In this document: positions 49,801 to 60,894 of the stretch, piece after piece
How positions within the stretch are numbered: position 1 is the first letter of the stretch
Layout of the letters: each line of letters begins with the position of its first letter
Notes under the pieces: generated by a model
The model's input: the letters and a program-made list of their open reading frames with translations, nothing else
Told to the model about the DNA's origin: nothing
Databases searched by the model: none
Assembly (NCBI RefSeq): GCF_014076495.1
Contig: NZ_CP043575.1
Location: forward strand, 4,402,001-4,466,000
DNA: 64,000 nucleotides
Reading direction: 5' to 3'
Source: Comamonas koreensis
GTDB taxonomy: Bacteria > Pseudomonadota > Gammaproteobacteria > Burkholderiales > Burkholderiaceae_C
Made by a program: the position numbers and the translations under genes

Positions 49801-52800
49801 ATGAAACGGATGCTGATCAACGCCACGCAAGCTGAAGAGCGCCGCCTCGCCATTGTTGATGGCCAAAAGCTGCTGGACTACGAAATTGAAATCGAAGGCC
49901 GCGAACAACGCAAAGGCAATATCTACAAAGCCGTTGTTACCCGGGTCGAGCCCTCCCTGGAAGCCTGCTTTGTCGACTACGGCGAAGACCGCCACGGCTT
50001 TCTGCCCTTCAAGGAAATCTCCAAGCAGTATTTCGCCGAAGGCGTCTCCCCCAGCCAGGCCCGCATCAATGATGTGATCAAGGAAGGCCAGGAGCTGATC
50101 GTTCAGGTCGAGAAGGAAGAGCGTGGCAACAAGGGCGCGGCCCTGACCACCTTCATCTCGCTGGCAGGTCGCTATGTGGTGCTGATGCCCAACAACCCCC
50201 GGGGTGGTGGTGTCTCGCGCCGCATCGAGGGCGACGAGCGCGCCGAGCTCAAGGAGGCCATGGACCAGCTCGAATACCCCAAGGGCATGTCCATCATCGC
50301 GCGCACGGCCGGCATTGGCCGCAGCGCGCCTGAGCTGCAATGGGACCTGAACTACCTGCTCAAGCTCTGGGGCGCCATCGACGGCGCAGCCAAGTCGGGC
50401 AAGGGCGCCTTCCTGATCTACCAGGAATCGAGCCTGGTGATCCGTGCGATCCGCGACTATTTCCACAATGACATCGGCGACATCCTGATCGACACCGATG
50501 ACATTTATGAACAAGCCCAGCAGTTCATGGCCCATGTGATGCCTGAGCACGCTGCCCGCGTCAAGCGCTACCGCGATGACGCGCCGCTGTTCAGCCGCTT
50601 CCAGATCGAGCACCAGATCGAGTCGGCCTACTCGCGCACCGTGACGCTGCCATCGGGCGGCGCCATCGTGATCGACCACACCGAAGCGCTGGTCTCCATC
50701 GACGTGAACTCGGCCCGCGCCATCAAGGGCGGTGATATCGAGGAAACCGCCACCCGCACCAACCTGGAAGCCGCTGACGAAGTGGCCCGCCAGATGCGCC
50801 TGCGCGACCTGGGTGGCCTGATCGTGATCGACTTCATCGACATGGAAGAGTCGAAGAACCGCCGCGATGTGGAAAGCCGCCTGCGTGACGCGCTGCGCCA
50901 GGACCGCGCCCGCGTGCAGTTCGGCACCATCAGCAAGTTCGGCCTGATGGAGATGAGCCGCCAGCGCCTCAAGCCGGCGCTGAGCGAAGGCGCCCACATC
51001 AACTGCCCACGCTGCGGCGGCTCCGGCCACATCCGCGATGCGGAAAGCTCGGCGCTGCAGATCCTGCGCATCATCCAGGAAGAGTCGATGAAGGACAACA
51101 CGGCAGCGGTGAACTGCCAGGTGCCTGTCGAAGTCGCCTCCTTCCTGCTCAACGAAAAGCGCACCGAAATCCAGAAGATCGAGCTCAAGCAGCGCGTGTC
51201 CGTCACCATGGTGCCCAACAAGGCACTGGAGACCCCGCACTACAAGCTCGAGCGCATGAAGCACGACGACCCGCGTCTGGACTCGATGGAAGCGAGCTAC
51301 AAGCTGGCCGACCCCGAAGAGGAAAGCCTGGGCTTTACCCGCCGCTCGCAAGAGCCGACCAACAAGCAGACCCCCGTCATCAAGGGCGTGCTGCCCGATG
51401 CACCGGCACCGATTGCCGAGCCACGCCCGGCGCCCGCTGCCCGTACGGCCAGCCCGCACAACGGCAAGCCCGCTGGCACCCCCGCCGCAGCGCCTGCTGC
51501 CGCACCGGTGGCTGCCCCGCAAAAGGGCTTCTTCGCCTGGCTCAAGCGCTTTTTCGGCATGGCCCCTGAGCCCGCACCAGCGCCCGTGCCTGCACCCGCA
51601 GCAGCACCTGCTGGCGAGGCCCGCCGTGAAAACCGCGATGGCCGCAACGCCAACAACCGTGGCGGCCGGGGTGACCGTGCAGAGCGCGGCGACCGCGGTG
51701 AGCGCAAGGATGGCAACCGCCCCGCCCGTGGCGAGCGCGCCGAAGGCGAACAACGCGGCGAGCGCAATGGCCGCGGCAACAACGGCGCAGCCGATGGCAG
51801 CCGCAGCCCCCGTGGTGGCGACCAGGAAGGCCGCAACCGCCGTGGTGAGCGCGGTGACCGCCAGGAGCGCAACCGCCGTGACGACGCCCCGCTGAACCCG
51901 CAAGCCGGCGACAACGCCGCAGCCAATGGCGAGCGCCAGGAACGCGCACCCCGCCCCGAGCGCGCTCCCCGCGAGCCGCGTGAAGGCCGCCGTGACCGTG
52001 GTGCTGAACGTGGTGAGCGCCAAGACCGCCGCAACAACGGTGACGAGGCGGCCCAGCCCCTCAACGCCGTGGCACCGGCGCCGATCAACGCCGATGCGGT
52101 GATTGCCTCGCTGCCATCGCTGGACCTGGAGACCGGCAACCAGACGGCCCCAGCCGCCGATGCAGATGGCGCAACGCCTGAGCGCCGTGAGCGCCGCTCG
52201 CGTGACCGCTATGGCCGCGACCGCCGCAACCGTGGTGAGCGCGAGCGCAATGGCCGCGACGAGCAGGCCGAAGGCGACAACGCCGCCGCCGACTCGGGCT
52301 TTGGCGCCGATGTCGTCCCGGCCTCCTCCAGCGTGTCGCAAGATGGCGACGAGGCACCCCGCCGCAGCTACTTCAACGCAGCGCCTGCCGCGGCATCGGC
52401 AGATACCCCGGCGCCTGCGGTGGCCGATGGGGCAGCAGCTCCTGCGCCTGTGGCCCAGGGCGAGGTACCGGTTGCCGCTCAGCAAGCTGCTCCCGCAGTG
52501 GCTCCAGCAGCCCCCGCAGTGTCTGATGCGCCTGCTGCACCTGTGGCGCCTGTCGCAGCAGCACCGGTCGCCGCCCCAGCCCCTGCGCCTGCCGCTGCAG
52601 CGCCTGCCAAGGCCGGTCTGCCAGCGATTGCCAGCTACGCGCTGCCCCTGGATGCACTGCACCAGATCGCCAGCACCGCAGGTCTGCAATGGATCAACTC
52701 CGATGCCGACAAGATCGCAGCCGTGCAAGCGGCCATTGCGGCCGAGCCCAAGCCCGTGCATGTGCCGCGTGAGCGCCAGCCCGTGGTGCAGATCGACCAG

Positions 52801-52875
52801 GGCCCGCTGATCCTTGTCGAGACGCGCAAGGATCTGACCGACCTGGTGCTGCCTTTTGAGCGCGAATCCGCTTAA
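49801..52875 (+). CDS. rne: Ribonuclease E
   Basis: The 1024-residue endonuclease has the conserved N-terminal catalytic half: S1 domain ([20 protein letters not shown]), 5' sensor, DNase I-like part ([40 protein letters not shown]) and Zn-link CPRCGGSGH (about 403-411). After about residue 530 it becomes low-complexity: Ala/Pro-rich, then Arg/Gly/Asn/Asp-rich blocks, then Ala/Pro again. A final Val/Glu-rich end reads [19 protein letters not shown]. The disordered half would hold RNA and degradosome binding sites and a membrane-facing helix ([12 protein letters not shown]). It controls RNA decay and rRNA processing. Confidence 0.95.
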   Translation: MKRMLINATQAEERRLAIVDGQKLLDYEIEIEGREQRKGNIYKAVVTRVEPSLEACFVDYGEDRHGFLPFKEISKQYFAEGVSPSQARINDVIKEGQELIVQVEKEERGNKGAALTTFISLAGRYVVLMPNNPRGGGVSRRIEGDERAELKEAMDQLEYPKGMSIIARTAGIGRSAPELQWDLNYLLKLWGAIDGAAKSGKGAFLIYQESSLVIRAIRDYFHNDIGDILIDTDDIYEQAQQFMAHVMPEHAARVKRYRDDAPLFSRFQIEHQIESAYSRTVTLPSGGAIVIDHTEALVSIDVNSARAIKGGDIEETATRTNLEAADEVARQMRLRDLGGLIVIDFIDMEESKNRRDVESRLRDALRQDRARVQFGTISKFGLMEMSRQRLKPALSEGAHINCPRCGGSGHIRDAESSALQILRIIQEESMKDNTAAVNCQVPVEVASFLLNEKRTEIQKIELKQRVSVTMVPNKALETPHYKLERMKHDDPRLDSMEASYKLADPEEESLGFTRRSQEPTNKQTPVIKGVLPDAPAPIAEPRPAPAARTASPHNGKPAGTPAAAPAAAPVAAPQKGFFAWLKRFFGMAPEPAPAPVPAPAAAPAGEARRENRDGRNANNRGGRGDRAERGDRGERKDGNRPARGERAEGEQRGERNGRGNNGAADGSRSPRGGDQEGRNRRGERGDRQERNRRDDAPLNPQAGDNAAANGERQERAPRPERAPREPREGRRDRGAERGERQDRRNNGDEAAQPLNAVAPAPINADAVIASLPSLDLETGNQTAPAADADGATPERRERRSRDRYGRDRRNRGERERNGRDEQAEGDNAAADSGFGADVVPASSSVSQDGDEAPRRSYFNAAPAAASADTPAPAVADGAAAPAPVAQGEVPVAAQQAAPAVAPAAPAVSDAPAAPVAPVAAAPVAAPAPAPAAAAPAKAGLPAIASYALPLDALHQIASTAGLQWINSDADKIAAVQAAIAAEPKPVHVPRERQPVVQIDQGPLILVETRKDLTDLVLPFERESA

Positions 52876-52898
52876 AAAGCGCTGACCCCGCAACCCTC

Positions 52899-52924
52899 AG
52901 GCCGGAGCGATCCGGCCTGTTTCA
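52899..52924 (+). terminator. Terminator of rne
   Basis: AGGCCGGA-GCGA-TCCGGCCT gives an 8-bp stem (52899-52918) followed by GTTTCATT, 24 bases after the stop. The T run is weak, so read-through into yaaA is possible. Confidence 0.65.
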
Positions 52925-52939
52925 TTGATGGAGCCCCTG

Positions 52940-53716
52940 ATGCTGTTTCTGCTCTCGCCCGCCAAATCTCTGGACTATGAAACCCCGCTGCCTGCGGGCC
53001 TCGCCAGCACGCAGCCCCAGTTCATTCCCCAGTCCAAGGCCTTGATCGCAGTGCTGCGCACGCAGTCGCCCCAGCAGATTGCCAGCCTGATGGACATCAG
53101 CGACAAGCTCGCTGCGCTGAATGTGGCCCGCTATGAGGCCTGGTCGCCCAAATTCAGCAGCAAGAACGCGCGCCAGGCCATCATGGCTTTCAACGGCGAT
53201 GTCTACGACGGCCTGCAGGCCCCCACCTTGAGCGCCAAGCAGCTCGACTGGGCGCAGTCCCACCTGTGCATGCTCAGCGGCCTCTACGGCGTGCTGCGCC
53301 CGCTCGACCTGATGCAGCCCTACCGGCTGGAGATGGGCACGCGCCTGGCGACCGACCAGGGCAGCAACCTCTACCACTTCTGGGGCACGCAGATCGCCGA
53401 CTACCTCAATGCGCAGCAGGCGGACGAAGACAAGCCCGTGGTCGTCAACCTGGCCTCGCAGGAGTACTTCAAATCGGTCGACCGCAAGGTGCTGCGCGCC
53501 CGCGTCATCGACTGCAGCTTTGAAGACTACAAGAACGGCCAGTACAAGATCATCAGCTTCTTTGCCAAGAAGGCACGCGGCCTGATGGCGCGCTACGCCA
53601 TCGAGCACCAGACCAAGACGCCGGCGGCCTTGAAGAAGTTCAGCACCGCCGGTTATGCCTTCGCGCCCGAGGCCTCGAGTGAAGACCATTTCGTGTTCAG
53701 GCGCAAAGTCGATTGA
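52940..53716 (+). CDS. yaaA: Peroxide stress protein YaaA
   Basis: The 258-residue DUF328 protein begins MLFLLSPAKSLDYETPLPAG and has ARQAIMAFNGDVYDGLQAPT, LCMLSGLYGVLRPLDLMQPY and VVNLASQEYFKSVDRK with FFAKKARGLMARY. In E. coli YaaA limits free iron and DNA damage during peroxide stress. ATG 52940 is chosen with GGAG upstream. Confidence 0.93.
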   Translation: MLFLLSPAKSLDYETPLPAGLASTQPQFIPQSKALIAVLRTQSPQQIASLMDISDKLAALNVARYEAWSPKFSSKNARQAIMAFNGDVYDGLQAPTLSAKQLDWAQSHLCMLSGLYGVLRPLDLMQPYRLEMGTRLATDQGSNLYHFWGTQIADYLNAQQADEDKPVVVNLASQEYFKSVDRKVLRARVIDCSFEDYKNGQYKIISFFAKKARGLMARYAIEHQTKTPAALKKFSTAGYAFAPEASSEDHFVFRRKVD

Positions 53717-53754
53717 TGCGACTTTGATGCACAATGGGCCGCGAAAGGAATCTG

Positions 53755-54636
53755 ATGACAGCCTCGCAACCCCTCACCCCGGAACTGCGCGCCTGGATCA
53801 TTGATCAGGCCAGCGCCGGCGTCAGCGCCGACCGCGTCTTCAAAGCCATGTGCGATGCCGGCTGGAACGCCGATGTCGCCGAGTCCGCGATGGAATCGGT
53901 GCTGACCGAGCACCTCGCGCAGTTGCAGGCGAGCAAGGACACCGCCGCTGCGGCGGCCTCCCTGCCAGCTGCCCTGTCCCGTCCCCTGCCCGAGCCCAAC
54001 CTGGGCCAATCGCCCTCCACCATCGATGTCGGTGACCGCGAGGTCAGCGTGTTGCTGGCCCTGCAGCACCCGCGCGTCGTCGTATTCGGCAATCTGCTGT
54101 CCGACGAGGAGTGCGACGCCATCATCGCTGCGGCCGAGCCGCGCATGCAGCGCTCGCTGACCGTTGAGACCCAGACCGGTGGCGAAGAAGTCAATGCCGA
54201 CCGCACCAGCGACGGCATGTTCTTCCAGCGCGAGGAGACGCCCGCCGTCGCCGCGCTGGAGCGCCGCATCGCCAAGCTGGTCAACTGGCCGGAAAACCAT
54301 GGCGAGGGCCTGCAGGTGCTGCACTACCGGCCTGGCGCCGAGTACAAGCCGCACTACGACTATTTCGACCCGACCCAGCCGGGCACGCCGACGATTTTGA
54401 AGCGTGGCGGCCAGCGCCTGGCCACCTTGGTGATCTACCTGAACAACCCGCAAGCCGGCGGCGGCACCAGCTTCCCCGATGTGGGGCTGGAAGTGGCGCC
54501 GCGCCGCGGCAATGCGGTGTTCTTCAGCTACCCCGCGCCCGACCCCGCAACCAAAAGCCTGCATGGCGGCTCACCGGTGATTGCCGGCGAGAAATGGATC
54601 GCCACCAAGTGGTTGCGCGAGGGCGAATTCAAGTAA
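53755..54636 (+). CDS. 2OG-Fe(II) oxygenase (prolyl 4-hydroxylase-like)
   Basis: The 293-residue protein has an N-terminal helical part and a C-terminal double-stranded beta helix like prolyl 4-hydroxylases. Iron ligands are His and Asp in [10 protein letters not shown] and a late His in [20 protein letters not shown], where Lys should bind 2-oxoglutarate. Between them lie [20 protein letters not shown] and GNAVFFSY. The substrate is unknown. ATG 53755 has AAAGGA upstream. Confidence 0.88.
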   Translation: MTASQPLTPELRAWIIDQASAGVSADRVFKAMCDAGWNADVAESAMESVLTEHLAQLQASKDTAAAAASLPAALSRPLPEPNLGQSPSTIDVGDREVSVLLALQHPRVVVFGNLLSDEECDAIIAAAEPRMQRSLTVETQTGGEEVNADRTSDGMFFQREETPAVAALERRIAKLVNWPENHGEGLQVLHYRPGAEYKPHYDYFDPTQPGTPTILKRGGQRLATLVIYLNNPQAGGGTSFPDVGLEVAPRRGNAVFFSYPAPDPATKSLHGGSPVIAGEKWIATKWLREGEFK

Positions 54637-54691
54637 ACCGCTGCCGCCGCCGGGCCCCCGCGCCGGCAGCGGCCGCTTTTTGTTCCACAGC

Positions 54692-55549
54692 ATGACCGTC
54701 TCCCCTTCGCCCGAGCAATCGCCCCTGGGCCAGCGCTCCGCATACATCGACCAGTACGACCCCACCCTGCTCTTTCCGCTGCCGCGCCAGGCCAAGCGCG
54801 ACGAGATTGGCCTGCAAGCCGACAAGCTGCCCTTTTTTGGCGCCGACCTGTGGACGGCCTATGAGGTCTCCTGGCTCAACCTGCGCGGCAAGCCCCAGGT
54901 GGCCCTGGTGAGCTTCACCATCCCTTGCGAGACGCCCAATATCGTCGAGAGCAAGTCCTTCAAGCTCTACCTCAACAGCTTCAACAACAGCCGCTTTGGC
55001 TCAGTCGATGAGGTACGCGCCAAGCTGCTCGCCGATATCAGCGAAGCCGTATGGCGCGGCGCGCCCTACCAGGCCTCCGTCGGCGTGCAGATGATCGACC
55101 CGGAGGTGTTCGACACCCTGCCGCTGCAAGAGCTCGACGGCCTGAACCTGGACCGGCTGGACATCGACTGCGAGCACTACCAGCCCCAACCCCAGCTGCT
55201 GCGCGCCGCCTTTGATGAGGCGCCTGTCACCGAGACGCTCAGCAGCCGCCTGCTCAAGAGCAACTGCCTGGTCACCGGCCAGCCCGACTGGGGCAGCGTG
55301 CGCATCAGCTATACCGGCCCGGCGATCGACCAGGAACGCCTGCTGCAGTACATCGTGAGCTTTCGCAACCACAACGAATTCCATGAGCAGTGTGTCGAGC
55401 GCATGTTTGTCGATATCTGGAAGCACTGCAAGCCGATCCGCCTGACGGTCTATGCCCGTTACACGCGCCGGGGAGGCCTGGACATCAACCCGCTGCGCAC
55501 CAGCCAGCCGATGGCCCTGCCGGCCAATATCCGCACCGCACGCCAGTAA
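54692..55549 (+). CDS. queF: NADPH-dependent 7-cyano-7-deazaguanine reductase
   Basis: The 285-residue bimodular QueF reduces preQ0 to preQ1 for queuosine in t[23 protein letters not shown] carries the catalytic Cys and the QueF motif, and [20 protein letters not shown] the second-half signature. [12 protein letters not shown] is typical of the end. It meets dinB tail to tail with no spacer: the queF stop ends at 55549 and the dinB stop begins at 55550. Confidence 0.95.
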   Translation: MTVSPSPEQSPLGQRSAYIDQYDPTLLFPLPRQAKRDEIGLQADKLPFFGADLWTAYEVSWLNLRGKPQVALVSFTIPCETPNIVESKSFKLYLNSFNNSRFGSVDEVRAKLLADISEAVWRGAPYQASVGVQMIDPEVFDTLPLQELDGLNLDRLDIDCEHYQPQPQLLRAAFDEAPVTETLSSRLLKSNCLVTGQPDWGSVRISYTGPAIDQERLLQYIVSFRNHNEFHEQCVERMFVDIWKHCKPIRLTVYARYTRRGGLDINPLRTSQPMALPANIRTARQ

Positions 55550-56857
55550 TCAGTCCAGATCGCCGAACAGCGGCAAGGTGTAGGGGTCGGCCTTGTGCTC
55601 GGCTATGGCCGGGCGGCTTTGGGCCTGGCGCAATGCCTGGCGCATGGCCTGCCAGTCGCCCACCAAGCCTTGCGCCAAGGCCTGCTCCAGCGGCAGCAGC
55701 CCACCCACCCGCACCCCCAGGAGCCGCAGGCGCTGGTCCAATGGCGCGCGCTTCAAGCACTGGCCCGCCGCATGCCGGATGGCAGCGGCATCCTGGGTGT
55801 AGAGCGGCAGGCTGTGGTCGCGCGTGGCGATGCGAAAGTCCGGGTAGCGCAGCTTGATGCCAATCGTGCGCCCCACATAGCCTTTGCGCTGCAGGTCAGC
55901 CGCCACCATCTGGCACAGCTCGGTAAAGATCGCGCCGAGCTCGGCCTTGTCGCGCACCGCATGCAGGTCGCGGTCAAACGTGGTCTCGCGGCTCATCGAT
56001 ACCGGCTCGCTCTCGGTCACCACGGGCCGGCTGTCCCGCCCCCAGCTCGATGCATGCAGCCAGGCGCCGTAGCTGCGGCCAAAGTGTGCCACCAACCAGG
56101 GCAGGTCCTTGGCGGCCAGATCGCCCAATGTGTTAATGCCCAGTGCCTGCAGCTTGGCATCGGCCTTGGGGCCCACGCCATTGATCTTGCGGCAGGCCAG
56201 CGGCCAGATCATCGTTTGCAGATCGCTCTCGAGCACAATGGACACGCCATTGGGCTTGTTGAATTCGCTGGCCATCTTGGCCAGCTGCTTGTTGGGGGCC
56301 ACCCCGACCGAGCAGGTCAGCCCGGTGGCCGCATGAATGGCCGCCTGCATGCGCAACGCCAGGCTGCGGCCATGGTCTTCCTGGCCGCCTTCGACATGGG
56401 TGAAGTCGATATAGACCTCGTCCACGCCCCGGTCCTCCATCTGAGGCGCCATCGCGGTGATGATGGCCTTGAACTGGCGCGAGAAATGCCGGTAGCGCGC
56501 AAAGTCCACCGGCAGCAGAATAGCCTGCGGGCAGAGCTTGGCCGCCTTCATCATGCCCATGGCCGAGCCCACGCCAAAGGCGCGCGCCGGGTAGGTGGCC
56601 GTCGTGATCACGCCCCGGCCCACATAGTCTTTGAGCTGAGGAAAGGCCTCGGGCGGGATCTCGTCCAGGCGCTCGCCATAGCGCGCTTTCAGCGCCTCAT
56701 CTTCTGCCCGGCGGCCCCCGCCGATGATGACGGGCAGCCCCTTGAGCTGCGGGTAGCGCAGCAGCTCGGCCGAGGCATAGAAGGCATCCATGTCCAGATG
56801 CGCAATGCGGCGGCGCGGCGGCAGAACAACAGGCGATGGCGAGGGGGAGGAGCACAC
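55550..56857 (-). CDS. dinB: DNA polymerase IV
   Basis: The 435-residue Y-family polymerase has IAHLDMDAFYASAELLRYPQ (motif I, metal Asp), GVDEVYIDFTH (motif III; the usual SIDE-like acidic pair reads DEVYID), VGVAPNKQLAKMASEFNKPN and KINGVGPKADAKLQALGI (thumb HhH). It ends with the clamp-binding-like TLPLFGDLD. It copies past damaged bases in the SOS response. No SOS box was recognised. Full length. Confidence 0.92.
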   Translation of the reverse strand: MCSSPSPSPVVLPPRRRIAHLDMDAFYASAELLRYPQLKGLPVIIGGGRRAEDEALKARYGERLDEIPPEAFPQLKDYVGRGVITTATYPARAFGVGSAMGMMKAAKLCPQAILLPVDFARYRHFSRQFKAIITAMAPQMEDRGVDEVYIDFTHVEGGQEDHGRSLALRMQAAIHAATGLTCSVGVAPNKQLAKMASEFNKPNGVSIVLESDLQTMIWPLACRKINGVGPKADAKLQALGINTLGDLAAKDLPWLVAHFGRSYGAWLHASSWGRDSRPVVTESEPVSMSRETTFDRDLHAVRDKAELGAIFTELCQMVAADLQRKGYVGRTIGIKLRYPDFRIATRDHSLPLYTQDAAAIRHAAGQCLKRAPLDQRLRLLGVRVGGLLPLEQALAQGLVGDWQAMRQALRQAQSRPAIAEHKADPYTLPLFGDLD

Positions 56858-56947
56858 CCGGCTATTGTCTCCCAGCGCGGCGCGGCTTGCAGCCCCCAGT
56901 CGCGCAAAACCGGCAGCGGAGGCTGCCGAGCCGGCTGCTGCGGGCGG

Positions 56948-58291
56948 TCAGTGGTCGTGGTGCAAATAGGCGGCCTGCTTGGGCAGGCGCAGGCTGAACA
57001 AAAAGGCAATCACCATCATCACCGACACATACCAGAAGAAGGCATTTTCATGGCCGGCGTTCTTCAGCGCCAGCGCGACAAACTCGGCCGAGCCACCAAA
57101 AATGGCATTGGCCACCGCATAGGCCAGGCCCACGCCCAGCGCGCGCACCTCGGGCGGAAACATCTCCGCTTTGACGATGCCCGAGATCGAGGTGTAGAAG
57201 CTCACAATCGCCAGCGCCACCAGGATCAGCAGGCCAGCCGTGACCGGCGACGAGGCCTGGTGCATGGTGGTCAGAATCGGCACGGTGCCCAGCGCACCCA
57301 GCGCACCAAACAGCATCATGCTGGTGCGCCGGCCAATGCGGTCGGACAGCGCGCCAAACAGCGGCTGCATGCACATGTACACAAACAGGCACACGGTCAT
57401 CACGTAACTGGCGGTCTTGATCGGCAGGCCCACGCTGTTGACCAGGTACTTCTGCATATAGGTGGTGAAGGTGTAGAAGATCAGCGAGCCGCCGGCCGTA
57501 TAGCCCAGCACGGTGACAAAGGCGCGCCAGTGGTGCTTGAACAAGTTGGCCAGGGTGCCGGTTTCCTTGTTCTGCATCGCCTCGGTGGACTGGGTTTCAT
57601 GCAGAGTCCGGCGCAGCAGCATGGCCACAACGGCCGCCGCAGCGCCCACTACAAATGGAATGCGCCAGCCCCAGGCACGCAGCTCGGCGTCCGTCAGTAC
57701 CGCTTCCAAAATCACAATCAGCAGCACGGCCAGCAGCTGGCCGCCGATCAGGGTCACATACTGGAACGACGAGAAAAAGCCGCGCTGGCCCTTGAGCGCC
57801 ACTTCGCTCATATAGGTGGCTGTCGTGCCATATTCACCGCCCACCGACAGGCCCTGGAACAAGCGGCACATCAGCAGCAAAAACGGCGCCCATGCCCCAA
57901 TCTGCGCATAGGTGGGCAGGCAGGCAATCACCAGGGAGCCGGCGCACATCATGGTCACCGAGATCAGCATCGACTTCTTGCGGCCGTACTTGTCGGCAAT
58001 GCGGCCAAACAGCCAGCCGCCGATGGGGCGCATCAAAAAGCCGGCGGCAAACACCCCGGCGGTGTTGAGCAGCTGTAAGGTGGGATCACCCTTAGGGAAG
58101 AAGGCGGCGGCAAAGTAGATGGCCGAGAACGCATAGACATAGAAGTCAAACCATTCGACCAGGTTGCCCGACGAGGCCGCCATGATAGAGAAAATGCGGT
58201 GGCGCTTTTCTTCAGGGCTGTAATGGGGAGGGGTATTGGCCGAAGTCTGGGCGGCCGATGGCCCAGATCCTGGCACGGAGGGTGTTGTCAT
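56948..58291 (-). CDS. MHS-family MFS transporter (KgtP-like)
   Basis: The 447-residue, twelve-helix transporter has the metabolite:H+ symporter signature: [40 protein letters not shown] and [20 protein letters not shown]. Similar proteins carry 2-oxoglutarate, citrate or other carboxylates. The substrate is not given by the sequence. ATG 58291 is chosen over GTG at 58312. It precedes dinB by 90 bp on the same strand. Confidence 0.85.
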   Translation of the reverse strand: MTTPSVPGSGPSAAQTSANTPPHYSPEEKRHRIFSIMAASSGNLVEWFDFYVYAFSAIYFAAAFFPKGDPTLQLLNTAGVFAAGFLMRPIGGWLFGRIADKYGRKKSMLISVTMMCAGSLVIACLPTYAQIGAWAPFLLLMCRLFQGLSVGGEYGTTATYMSEVALKGQRGFFSSFQYVTLIGGQLLAVLLIVILEAVLTDAELRAWGWRIPFVVGAAAAVVAMLLRRTLHETQSTEAMQNKETGTLANLFKHHWRAFVTVLGYTAGGSLIFYTFTTYMQKYLVNSVGLPIKTASYVMTVCLFVYMCMQPLFGALSDRIGRRTSMMLFGALGALGTVPILTTMHQASSPVTAGLLILVALAIVSFYTSISGIVKAEMFPPEVRALGVGLAYAVANAIFGGSAEFVALALKNAGHENAFFWYVSVMMVIAFLFSLRLPKQAAYLHHDH

Positions 58292-58394
58292 TGGAATGGT
58301 CCCGTGTAGCAATGCAGACCATGATGCGCCGCCTGCGAGACCCTCTGATGTCAGACGGGCGCTGAATTTCCACCGCCCGCACCCACCCCATTGG

Positions 58395-59366
58395 CTAAAG
58401 CTGGGTGCAGATCACCACAATACCGACCAGCATCAGCGCAATGCCCCATTTCTCATTGCGGCGCAGCTGCTCCTTGAGCACCCGGCGCGAGACCAGGTAG
58501 CTGAACACCACCTCGACCATGCCCAGGGTGCGTACCGACGCGGCGCTTTGCAGCGCGTACGCGCTGAACCAGGCGAGCGACGCCGCACTGCCCATGCAGC
58601 CCGCCAACAGCGACACGCGCCAGGCCTGGGCAATGCGGACCAGCACGCTGCGGTCACTCCAGACAAACCAGGCGCCCATCGCCAAGGTCTGCATGCACTG
58701 CGCAATGAACACGCCCCAGGCGCCCGACAGCAGCGCGCTGGGCGCATTGAGCGCCAGCGCCGCACCGCGAAAGCCCACTGTCGCAATCGCAAAGCAGGCG
58801 CCGCAGATCAGGCCATACATCGCAGCCTTGCTGCGCCAGTCGAGCTTGGCGCCGATCTGGCGCGGCGGCAAGGACAGCAGCGCCACGCCAATGGTGGCAA
58901 TGGCCATCGCTGCCAGCGCCCAGTAGGTGGGCAGCTCGCCCAGAAAGACCGCGCCAAACAGCGCCACCTGCAGCACCTCGGTCTTGGACAGCGTGACGGC
59001 GACGGCAAAATTGCGCTGCTGCATCGCCAGCAGCAAGGCGCCAGTGGCGGCGATCTGGAAGAACGCGCCCAGCGCCAGCCAGCCAAAATAGGCGCCAGTC
59101 CAATGCGCAACCTCAGGCGCCTTGGCGGGCAAGGTGTAGAGCAGCACCAGCGCCAGCGCAGCCAGCGGCAGGCCGTAGAGAAAACGCACCAAGGTGGCGG
59201 GCCAGGTGCCCAGATCGCGGGTCAGCGAGCGCTGCGCCGCATTGCGCGCCGTCTGCGCGATGGCGGCAAACACCACCAGCGCCATCCACCAACCACCGCA
59301 TTGCATTCCCGCTCCGTCAGCCATTACCGCATCCACTTCATCACAAGGCCACCGATGGTAGGCCAT
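58395..59366 (-). CDS. EamA/DMT-family transporter
   Basis: The protein has ten hydrophobic helices in two repeats, as in the drug/metabolite transporter superfamily: [60 protein letters not shown] and the second repeat [20 protein letters not shown]. The frame of 323 residues may start later, near ATG 59322 or 59304. The substrate is unknown. It is not close enough to neighbours to be a clear operon. Confidence 0.82.
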   Translation of the reverse strand: MAYHRWPCDEVDAVMADGAGMQCGGWWMALVVFAAIAQTARNAAQRSLTRDLGTWPATLVRFLYGLPLAALALVLLYTLPAKAPEVAHWTGAYFGWLALGAFFQIAATGALLLAMQQRNFAVAVTLSKTEVLQVALFGAVFLGELPTYWALAAMAIATIGVALLSLPPRQIGAKLDWRSKAAMYGLICGACFAIATVGFRGAALALNAPSALLSGAWGVFIAQCMQTLAMGAWFVWSDRSVLVRIAQAWRVSLLAGCMGSAASLAWFSAYALQSAASVRTLGMVEVVFSYLVSRRVLKEQLRRNEKWGIALMLVGIVVICTQL

Positions 59367-59449
59367 CGGCGCTACCCGTGCGCCTGCATTTGGCGATGCG
59401 AGCCTGCGGCATCAAGAGGGGCCAGCACGCTGCCGGCCCCCTGCTCCGC

Positions 59450-60619
59450 TCAATAAGGCTGGGGATAGGTGCCGGGCACCAGAATGCGCGGGTCCACATT
59501 GTTGATGTTGGTGTGGCCGCAAAAGGCCATCGACACATCGAGCTCCTTGTGGATGATCTGCAGCGCGCGCGTCACGCCCTCTTGGCCATAAGCGCCCAGG
59601 CCGTACAGAAAGCTGCGGCCGATCAACGTGCCCTGGGCGCCCAGCGCGCGGGCCTTGAGGACATCCTGGCCACTGCGGATGCCGCTGTCCAGCCAGACCT
59701 CGATGTCCTTGCCGGCAGCCTGCACGATGGACGGCAGCGCATCAATCGTCGCAGGCGCGCCATCGAGCTGGCGGCCGCCATGGTTGCTGACGATCAGTGC
59801 ATCGGCCCCGGTCTCGGCAGCCAGCCGCGCATCCTCGGCCTCCATGATGCCCTTGAGGATCAGCTTGCCACCCCAGCGCTTCTTGATCCACTCCACATCG
59901 CCCCAGTTCAGGCAGGGGTCGAACTGGTCGGCCGTCCACGACGACAGCGAGCTCACATCGGCCACGCCATCGACATGGCCGACGATATTGCCAAAAGTGC
60001 GGCGCTTGGTGCCCAGCATGCCCATGCACCAGCGCGGCTTGGTCGCCAGGTTGATGAGGTTCTTGATCGTCGGCTTGGGCGGTGTGGACAGGCCGTTCTT
60101 GATGTCCTTGTGGCGCTGGCCCAGGATCTGCAGGTCCAGCGTTAGCTGCAGCGCCGAGCAATTGGCCGCCTTGGCGCGGTCGATCAGGCGCTCCATAAAG
60201 CCCCGGTCGCGCATCACATAGAGCTGGAACCAGAAGGGGTGGCGGCCCGTGTGCTCGGCCACATCTTCGAGCGAGCAGATGCTCATCGTCGACAAGGTGA
60301 ACGGGATGCCAAAGGCCTTGGCCGCGCGGGCCGCCAGGATTTCGCCATCGGCATGCTGCATGCCCGTGAGGCCCGTGGGCGCAATGGCCACGGGCATGCT
60401 GACCTCTTGCCCCACCATGGTGCTGCGCGTGCTGCGCCCTTCCATATTGACTGCCACGCGCTGGCGCAACTTGATCTTGTGGAAGGCTGCCTCGTTGTCG
60501 CGGTAGGTGCCCTGGGTGTAGGAGCCCGAGTCCGCATAGTCGTAAAACATCCGCGGCACACGCTTTTCAGCCAGGACGCGCAAATCTTCAATACATGTGA
60601 TCTTGGATAAATCAGCCAC
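59450..60619 (-). CDS. lldD: FMN-dependent L-lactate dehydrogenase
   Basis: The 389-residue alpha-hydroxy-acid oxidase-fold enzyme has AIAPTGLTGMQHADGEILAA, HPFWFQLYVMRDRGFMERLI, LILKGIMEAEDARLAAETGA and the catalytic His280 in VSNHGGRQLDGAPA. It oxidises L-lactate to pyruvate and passes electrons to quinone at the membrane. It is divergent from the lactate permease, so uptake and oxidation are controlled together. Close relatives act on other 2-hydroxy acids, but the neighbour supports lactate. Confidence 0.88.
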   Translation of the reverse strand: MADLSKITCIEDLRVLAEKRVPRMFYDYADSGSYTQGTYRDNEAAFHKIKLRQRVAVNMEGRSTRSTMVGQEVSMPVAIAPTGLTGMQHADGEILAARAAKAFGIPFTLSTMSICSLEDVAEHTGRHPFWFQLYVMRDRGFMERLIDRAKAANCSALQLTLDLQILGQRHKDIKNGLSTPPKPTIKNLINLATKPRWCMGMLGTKRRTFGNIVGHVDGVADVSSLSSWTADQFDPCLNWGDVEWIKKRWGGKLILKGIMEAEDARLAAETGADALIVSNHGGRQLDGAPATIDALPSIVQAAGKDIEVWLDSGIRSGQDVLKARALGAQGTLIGRSFLYGLGAYGQEGVTRALQIIHKELDVSMAFCGHTNINNVDPRILVPGTYPQPY

Positions 60620-60773
60620 AAATCTTCCTTGTTATCAAGCCACTGCAGCGGCGCTGGTGGCCAGGCCCCTGTGTAACCCGCTGTGCCCGGCGTCCTTGTC
60701 ACGCAGGCGGCAAACCCCACACCTTCGTTACAAGAGCTAGGGGTTTTACAGGACTACGGGCAGACAGCTAGGC

Positions 60774-60786
60774 CGACATTATGTCG
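60774..60786. promoter_or_regulatory. Palindrome in lldD/lldP control region
   Basis: CGACAT-T-ATGTCG is a perfect 13-base dyad about 155 bp before lldD and 110 bp before lldP. It could be an operator for a lactate-responsive regulator, but it does not match the TTGGT-ACCAA type LldR site I know. Confidence 0.35.
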
Positions 60787-60894
60787 ATGTTCTATCCATC
60801 CAGGTGTTTTTGGCATAACAGCAGTGCATAGCCATCCTGGTGGTGCATGGCCTCCGGCCGCGCGCTTGCGCTGCGCTACAACGAGGAGTCAGGC

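Noticed and set aside
49783..52893. 1036-codon open frame on the minus strand opposite rne
   Set aside because: It is the antisense shadow of the GC-rich rne gene; its composition mirrors the RNase E repeats and no start signal is present.
55595..58078. 827-codon open frame on the plus strand opposite dinB and the MFS gene
   Set aside because: It is antisense to two well-supported genes and shows the His/Gln/Arg-rich composition of GC-rich shadow frames.
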